NCBI GenBank assembly: GCA_947460455.1
Contig: CANHKG010000021.1
Coordinates: 1 to 34,333 of the forward strand
Source of the DNA: Rhodospirillales bacterium
Lineage (GTDB): Bacteria > Pseudomonadota > Alphaproteobacteria > Acetobacterales > Acetobacteraceae
Direction: 5' to 3'
Length of the DNA stretch: 34,333 nt
Each line of letters opens with the position of its first letter. The first letter of the stretch is position 1. The notes under the pieces were generated by a model. It ran no database searches and was not told the DNA's origin. It was given only the letters and a program-made list of their open reading frames with translations. Of this stretch, positions 29,853 to 34,333 are shown in pieces. The position numbers and the translations under genes were made by a program.

Positions 29853-30923
29853 TCAAGCCCGGTGCGGCGGCGCCGGTGCGGCGGGCTGGAAGCGGTGCAG
29901 CAGGTCGATCGCGGTGGTGGCCTCGCCGCCCAGCTTGCCGAAGAAGAAATCCAGGAAACGCTCGATGCGTTCCAGCATCTGGCGCAGATCCTCCGCGGAG
30001 CGCGTGTAGGGGGAGCCGCCGGGTACGAAGGAGGAGGAGTGCAGCGAAAGCGCGAACACGCGGTGGCCCACCGCATGCAGCCGGGCGGTGAGGCGGCACA
30101 TGTCTTCCAGCGACACCCCTTCCGGCGTGAGGCTGATGCGCTCCAGCAGGCCGGTGCGCGCCAGCAGGCCGGGCAGGCGCAGGCGCAGGCCGACGCCGTG
30201 GTAGATGAGCGCAGCGCTGCGCCCGCCGAAGATCGGGCGCAGCGGGCCGAACACCGAATGGGTGCTGGGCAGGTAGAGGAAGCCGCGGTCGGGGTTGAGC
30301 CAGAAGGGCTGGTCGGGGAAGCCGAAGAAATCCGGCCCGCCGCCAAGCCCGGTATAGCTGCGGTACGGCACCACGGAGGTATCGACGAGGTAGCCGAGGT
30401 CGCGCAGCGTCTGCTCGCGCCGCACATCAAGCCCGTAGCGGCCGGCCTTGTAGATGAGCGGGCGGACGCCGAAGCGTTCGGTGATGATCGCGGTCAGGGC
30501 CTGGAGCTTGCTGCGCTCCAGCTCCGGCGGGAGGTTGTTGGCATAGGTGTTGAACGGGCACACCACCTCCTCGAAGGGCGGGGTGACCCAGGTGTGCAGC
30601 TGGGCACCAACGAGGCAGCTGCCATCCTCCAGCCAGGGGCCGAGGGCGTCGACGGCACGGCGGTCGCTCGCCACGGGATAGTCCAGCAGGTAGGCCGGCA
30701 CGATGCCGTAGCGGCGGAACAGCGTGTGGCCGAGATGCAGCCCATTGATGCCCGAGACCGCGGTGTTGGAGCGGGAGAAGGGCGCCGACCAGTCGAACTC
30801 CTCCTCCGTATCCACCACCACGTGCAGCAGCGGTCGATCGATGTTCGCCACGCGGACCGGCAGGGGCACGGGGGCCGGGCTGCCCACCGCAGCGCCAGGT
30901 TCGGGGGGGGCTGCCATGCCCAT
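29853..30923 (-). CDS. Polysaccharide deacetylase-like protein (WalW-type)
   Basis: A 356-residue protein with a NodB-like barrel. LHVVVDTEEEFDW (residues 33-45) holds the first acidic motif. QLHTWVTPPFEEVVCPFN (109-126) carries His110 in the position of the second motif, and RPLIYKAGRYGLD the Arg motif of strand 3. FALSLHSSSFVPGG provides a late His. The WVTPP/NTYANNLP pattern is that of WalW-like proteins in alphaproteobacterial polysaccharide clusters. Whether it is catalytically active is unclear because the usual HxxxH pair is not complete. No signal peptide is visible, so it is probably cytoplasmic. It starts two bp after the GT2 glycosyltransferase stop. Confidence 0.78.
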   Translation of the reverse strand: MGMAAPPEPGAAVGSPAPVPLPVRVANIDRPLLHVVVDTEEEFDWSAPFSRSNTAVSGINGLHLGHTLFRRYGIVPAYLLDYPVASDRRAVDALGPWLEDGSCLVGAQLHTWVTPPFEEVVCPFNTYANNLPPELERSKLQALTAIITERFGVRPLIYKAGRYGLDVRREQTLRDLGYLVDTSVVPYRSYTGLGGGPDFFGFPDQPFWLNPDRGFLYLPSTHSVFGPLRPIFGGRSAALIYHGVGLRLRLPGLLARTGLLERISLTPEGVSLEDMCRLTARLHAVGHRVFALSLHSSSFVPGGSPYTRSAEDLRQMLERIERFLDFFFGKLGGEATTAIDLLHRFQPAAPAPPHRA

Positions 30924-30925
30924 GC

Positions 30926-31939
30926 TCAGGGCGAGGCGGCGCGCGCCATGCCGCGGCGGCGGCGGCGCAGGGCGGCGATGACGCTGCGCAGCCAGGGCGC
31001 GGTGGCGATGACCTTGGTGAGATTGTCCATGGTGCGGTCGCCGAGGATCGCGGCCCAGACGAGATGCGGCGCCCCCTTCATCCAGGGGCCAGGCCCGTCG
31101 GTCATGGACCGGCCAAGCTCGGCATGCAGGCGCCCCAGGGCCAGCGCGCGCTCCCGCAGGGTGAGCTTGTCGGCGAACAGCGCCATGTTCCGGCGCATCA
31201 TCGGCACGGTGTGGTCGCGGATCAATTCCACATGCTTGGACATGTAGCTGCCGCGCGAGACGCGGATGCGCACCAGCGGCTCCTGCACGAGGGCGACGGT
31301 GCCGTTTGTGGCCAGCTTGAACCAGAGGTCGCGGTCTTCCGCCACGCGCAGCCGCGCATCGAACGGGGCGGTGCCGAGGTCGTCGCGGCGGGCCATCACG
31401 CAGGGCGTGGCGATGTAGGTGCGCCACAGCAGCAGGCGCCAGCCTTCGGGGTTGAAGGTGGGCAGGTCCTTGAACAGCAGCCACTCGCGCTGGCTTTCCT
31501 GGTCCACCCAGCGGGCCTGGCAACCGCACAGCGTGACGTGGGGGTCGGCCCGCATCAATGCCACCTGGCGTTCCAGCTTCTCTGGCAGCCAGGTATCGTC
31601 GGAATCGAGGAAGGCGACGAACTCCCCGCGCGAACGGCGCACACCCTCGTTGCGGGCACGGGCCGGGCCGCCATTTGTGCCGCATCGCACCACGCAACCG
31701 GCGAGGCCCGACTGCTCCATCGCTCGGCGGGCAACCTCCACCGTGGCGTCGCTGCTCGCGTCGTCGATGAGGATGATCTCGATACCCTGCAGGGTCTGGT
31801 TGACGACCGAGGCAATGGTGCCGGCGATCAGTTCCTGGCTGTTGAAGCAGGGGATGACCACGCTGACGACAGGCGGGGCGGCCCCTGCGTTTGCCCACAC
31901 CAACTCGGCGTCGCCCTGCGGCGGATGTTGCTCATCCAT
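30926..31939 (-). CDS. Family 2 glycosyltransferase
   Basis: A 337-residue GT-A-fold transferase. VSVVIPCFNSQELIAGTI (25-42), the nucleotide-binding LIDDASSDAT (57-66), GGPARARNEGV (90-100) and the metal-binding DSDD at 112-115 (AFLDSDDTWLPEKL) are textbook. A later EDRDLWFKLA segment resembles the acceptor-side ED motif. The C-terminus (RRRRRG) is strongly basic and could contact the membrane. Donor and acceptor are unknown. AAGG is five nt before ATG 31939. The gene sits between the large metallo-hydrolase (65 bp upstream) and the deacetylase-like gene (2 bp downstream), suggesting a shared role in surface glycan assembly. Confidence 0.92.
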   Translation of the reverse strand: MDEQHPPQGDAELVWANAGAAPPVVSVVIPCFNSQELIAGTIASVVNQTLQGIEIILIDDASSDATVEVARRAMEQSGLAGCVVRCGTNGGPARARNEGVRRSRGEFVAFLDSDDTWLPEKLERQVALMRADPHVTLCGCQARWVDQESQREWLLFKDLPTFNPEGWRLLLWRTYIATPCVMARRDDLGTAPFDARLRVAEDRDLWFKLATNGTVALVQEPLVRIRVSRGSYMSKHVELIRDHTVPMMRRNMALFADKLTLRERALALGRLHAELGRSMTDGPGPWMKGAPHLVWAAILGDRTMDNLTKVIATAPWLRSVIAALRRRRRGMARAASP

Positions 31940-32003
31940 ATTCGCCTTCTACCTTCGCTAGCGCGCCGGTGTCGAGGAACGGTTGGCCAGGGGCCGCATG
32001 CGT

Positions 32004-33398
32004 TCACCGTCCAACGGGGTCGCCCAGCATGTTGCGGTAGATGCGCTTCAGGATGGGCTTCACGCCGATCGCCTCCGCCATCTTGCGCAGCCAGGGAAGG
32101 TACACGTGCCCCCATCCCACCGAACAGAAGTACTGCAAGGTACCGATCGGGTTGCGCCGGTAGTAGCGCCACAGGAAGGTGCGGTACTGGGCACGGGTGA
32201 ATACCTTCGCGTTGCCGCCGAACTTGGCCACGATCGGCGTGAAGCGCGGGTAGAGCGCGGCGTTGGTGAGGTTCACCTTCATGAAGTTACCGATCAGCAG
32301 GTCGTCGATATAGCCCCACTGCACCGTCTCCAGCAGGGAATGCCGCGGCACGAACAGGTTCAGCCCGGCCGGGACCGCCGGCAGGCCGCCGGGCTTGGCG
32401 AAGCGCCGCGTTTCACCGCCCACGGTGACGGCGACGAAATCCATGTACTCCCACATCATCTCGAAGCGATGGAAGAAGGCCTCCGCCCGGCCCCACTCCT
32501 CCTCCGAGAGGGTCTCGCTCCAGTCGTCGTCGCCGCAGCGATCGGTGATCTGGCTTTCGTCGGACGTCTGGCTGGGGTGGTTGCGGGTGACCGCCCCGGT
32601 GGCCAGATCGACCGTGACGAAGGCCTCCAGCAGGCGGATCTCCGGGCGGGACCAGTATTTCTGGATGTCAGGCCACGTAATTCGATACGGGTTGGCCCAG
32701 ACCGAATCGGCGCGCACATAGATGTGCTGGGAGGAGGAGCAACAGAAGTTCTTCACCCCCAGCATTGCCGCCTTGCGCGCCACCGCCCAGACCACGCCCG
32801 GCTTGCGCTCCTCCGGCGGGCCGACGATGGAGCGGCCATCGGGATCGACGAAGTTGAACATGTCTGCATCGAAGGCGCAGAGCGCGAACAGGTAGGTCTT
32901 GTCGTTGGGATGCGCCTTCACCAGCCCGCGCAGGAAACCCACCTCGCCATCGATCGGGCTGTCGTTGATGTTGATCAGCAGCGCATCGCCGGCGCGGATG
33001 ATGATCACGCCATCCTGGTTGATGTTGTCGATGCAGCAAACCTCCACCTCCGGCGAGAGGCGGACCCATTTGCGATACGGCAGCACCGTCACCTCGAACC
33101 CGCGTTCGCGGAGCGAGACGGCGATCTCGTCGTGGTAATGGTCTGGAACCAACACCTTCTGGCCTGGCTTCATCAGGTCGAGCGACTCGTGGTGCAGGTG
33201 GTCTGGGTGGCCGTGCGAAATCCACAGGTATTCGCTGCCGGTGGCGTTGGCGATCTGGCGCTCGTCCATCGGGTGATCCAGCGCCCAGCTGCCGAAATAG
33301 CAGGTGCCGACCAGCCAGGGATCGGTGATGAGGATGGGCCGGCCGTTCTCGCACACCTGGATGGAGGCGTTGCCGAGCGTTTCAAACGTGCATGACAT
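32004..33398 (-). CDS. Large metallo-beta-lactamase-fold protein (UlaG/CMP-Neu5Ac hydroxylase-like)
   Basis: A 464-residue protein. The N-terminal 250 residues are an MBL-fold domain: ILITDPWLVGTCYFGSW (22-38), the metal motif HGHPDH at 62-67 followed by LHHES, a NINDSPID segment near residue 145 and AFDADMFNF. The first strands resemble the hydrolase-like part of CMP-N-acetylneuraminate hydroxylase, but no Rieske domain is present. The C-terminal half (about 250-464) is soluble and ends in a basic WRYYRRNPIG and KRIYRN region. The reaction is unknown. GAGAGG lies six nt before ATG 33398. It diverges from dxs and leads the minus-strand run to the GT2 and deacetylase-like genes. Confidence 0.8.
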   Translation of the reverse strand: MSCTFETLGNASIQVCENGRPILITDPWLVGTCYFGSWALDHPMDERQIANATGSEYLWISHGHPDHLHHESLDLMKPGQKVLVPDHYHDEIAVSLRERGFEVTVLPYRKWVRLSPEVEVCCIDNINQDGVIIIRAGDALLININDSPIDGEVGFLRGLVKAHPNDKTYLFALCAFDADMFNFVDPDGRSIVGPPEERKPGVVWAVARKAAMLGVKNFCCSSSQHIYVRADSVWANPYRITWPDIQKYWSRPEIRLLEAFVTVDLATGAVTRNHPSQTSDESQITDRCGDDDWSETLSEEEWGRAEAFFHRFEMMWEYMDFVAVTVGGETRRFAKPGGLPAVPAGLNLFVPRHSLLETVQWGYIDDLLIGNFMKVNLTNAALYPRFTPIVAKFGGNAKVFTRAQYRTFLWRYYRRNPIGTLQYFCSVGWGHVYLPWLRKMAEAIGVKPILKRIYRNMLGDPVGR

Positions 33399-33584
33399 CC
33401 AATGCCTCTCCCCGGCGCCAGGGTACGCCAGGCTTCAGGGTACTGACGACCTATACCTTAAGCAGCGCACAGCCATGCTGCAACGCACACAATCGTGCAG
33501 TATCCTGCCGCACGCGGCTGGCCAGTGCCTGCGGGCTGGGCTAGCGTTTCCACATGGTGACCCAATGTTGCCAGGAGGATGGGC

Positions 33585-34333
33585 ATGAACGCACCGGTGG
33601 TTCCCTCCAGCACCGCAACACGGCCGGACACCCCGCTGCTGGACCGGGTGCGGATACCGGCCGACCTGCGCAACTTTTCCCCGGAACAGCTGCGCCAGCT
33701 GGCCGATGAGCTGCGGGCGGAGACGATCGACGCGGTTTCCACCACCGGCGGGCATCTCGGCGCCTCCCTGGGCGTGGTGGAGCTGACCGTGGCGATCCAC
33801 GCGATCTTCGATACGCCCGGCGACCGGCTGATCTGGGACGTGGGCCACCAGTGCTACCCGCACAAGATCCTGACCGGGCGGCGCGACCGCATCCGCACCC
33901 TGCGCCAGGGCGGCGGGCTCTCGGGCTTCACCAAGCGCAGCGAAAGCGAGTTCGACCCGTTCGGGGCGGCGCATTCCTCCACCTCCATCTCCGCCGGGCT
34001 CGGCATGGCGGTGGCGCGCGACCTCAAGAACGCCATTCCCGGCCTGCCGAAGGATGACCGCCACGTGGTCGCCGTGATCGGCGACGGGGCGATGAGCGCC
34101 GGCATGGCCTATGAGGCGATGAACAATGCCGGCCACCTGCGCTCCCGCCTGGTGGTGGTGCTGAACGACAACGACATGTCGATCGCGCCACCCGTGGGGG
34201 CGATGAGCGCCTATCTCTCGCGGCTGCTTTCCTCGCAATCCTTCCTGAGCCTGCGCGAACTGGCCGCCAAGATGGCGCGGCGCTTCCCGAAAACGCTGGA
34301 GCGCACCGCGCGCCGCGCCGAGGAATACGCCCG
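33585..34333 (+). CDS. dxs: 1-deoxy-D-xylulose-5-phosphate synthase (partial, 3' end off window)
   Basis: The first 249 residues of Dxs, the thiamine-diphosphate enzyme that joins pyruvate and glyceraldehyde 3-phosphate in the non-mevalonate isoprenoid pathway. His57 ([15 protein letters not shown]) and His88 ([16 protein letters not shown]) are the conserved active-site histidines. The cofactor motif begins [18 protein letters not shown] at 166-183 and ends LNDNDMSI (193-200). AGGAGG lies six nt before the ATG. The product feeds undecaprenyl phosphate, carotenoid and quinone synthesis. It diverges from the metallo-hydrolase over 186 bp. The reading frame continues past the right edge. Confidence 0.97.
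   Translation, partial: MNAPVVPSSTATRPDTPLLDRVRIPADLRNFSPEQLRQLADELRAETIDAVSTTGGHLGASLGVVELTVAIHAIFDTPGDRLIWDVGHQCYPHKILTGRRDRIRTLRQGGGLSGFTKRSESEFDPFGAAHSSTSISAGLGMAVARDLKNAIPGLPKDDRHVVAVIGDGAMSAGMAYEAMNNAGHLRSRLVVVLNDNDMSIAPPVGAMSAYLSRLLSSQSFLSLRELAAKMARRFPKTLERTARRAEEYA

Noticed and set aside
33435-34238. Minus-strand frame opposite dxs
   Set aside because: It is antisense to the strongly conserved dxs coding sequence and shows no domain pattern.

Overview
The window is about 70% G+C by eye and looks like chromosomal DNA of an alphaproteobacterium, most likely from the Acetobacteraceae/Rhodospirillales (Roseomonas-like). The reasons are a DUF1489 gene, an exact CtrA-type box, COX15-type heme A synthase, strong codon bias to G/C, and a large set of orphan solute-binding proteins. 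No rRNA, tRNA, transposase, integrase, phage or CRISPR locus was seen. The species assignment is inference.

Layout. (1) 1-674: the 5' part of a minus-strand gene made almost wholly of a 14-residue repeat (42 bp; 14 complete copies plus a 15th cut by the window edge). It has a non-repeat N-terminus, a ribosome binding site and an upstream CtrA-type box. Substitutions between copies are nearly all silent on the minus strand only, so this is the coding strand. I do not recognise the family. (2) 1177-6648, minus strand: a probable operon of membrane glycosyltransferase, metallo-beta-lactamase-fold hydrolase, thioesterase, ctaA and tldD. (3) 6737-9943, plus strand: methyltransferase, DPM/ArnC-like glycosyltransferase, SMR-like small membrane protein and a DmpA/NylC-type peptidase. 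Together with the divergent glycosyltransferase this forms a lipid-linked sugar module. (4) 10036-19690: five family-5 (oligopeptide-type) ABC substrate-binding proteins with no permease or ATPase beside them, interspersed with a glyoxalase-fold protein and a glutathione transferase. Three of the five (14714-19690) are tandem paralogues. (5) 19691-21141: a TIM-barrel sugar isomerase between two copies of a ~92-bp direct repeat. (6) 21142-24752: a small unknown protein, a zinc alcohol dehydrogenase, an MFS transporter and clpS. (7) 24753-29800: amidase, a sixth substrate-binding protein, a tiny basic exported protein, DUF1489 and an enolase-superfamily enzyme, all on the minus strand. (8) 29853-33398, minus strand: polysaccharide deacetylase-like protein, GT2 glycosyltransferase and a large metallo-hydrolase, which look like a surface-polysaccharide group. 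(9) 33585 to the end: the 5' part of dxs.

Two themes stand out. First is the repeat protein at the left edge. Second is a set of short palindromic A/T-rich or CTCTGTG-rich elements confined to intergenic DNA, mostly at 3' ends of genes (9899-10027, 13746-13888, 17921-18036, 19773-19939, 20836-20985). They share sequence, occur in both orientations, and in one case encode the C-terminus of a neighbouring protein. They may be terminators, non-autonomous repeats, or both.
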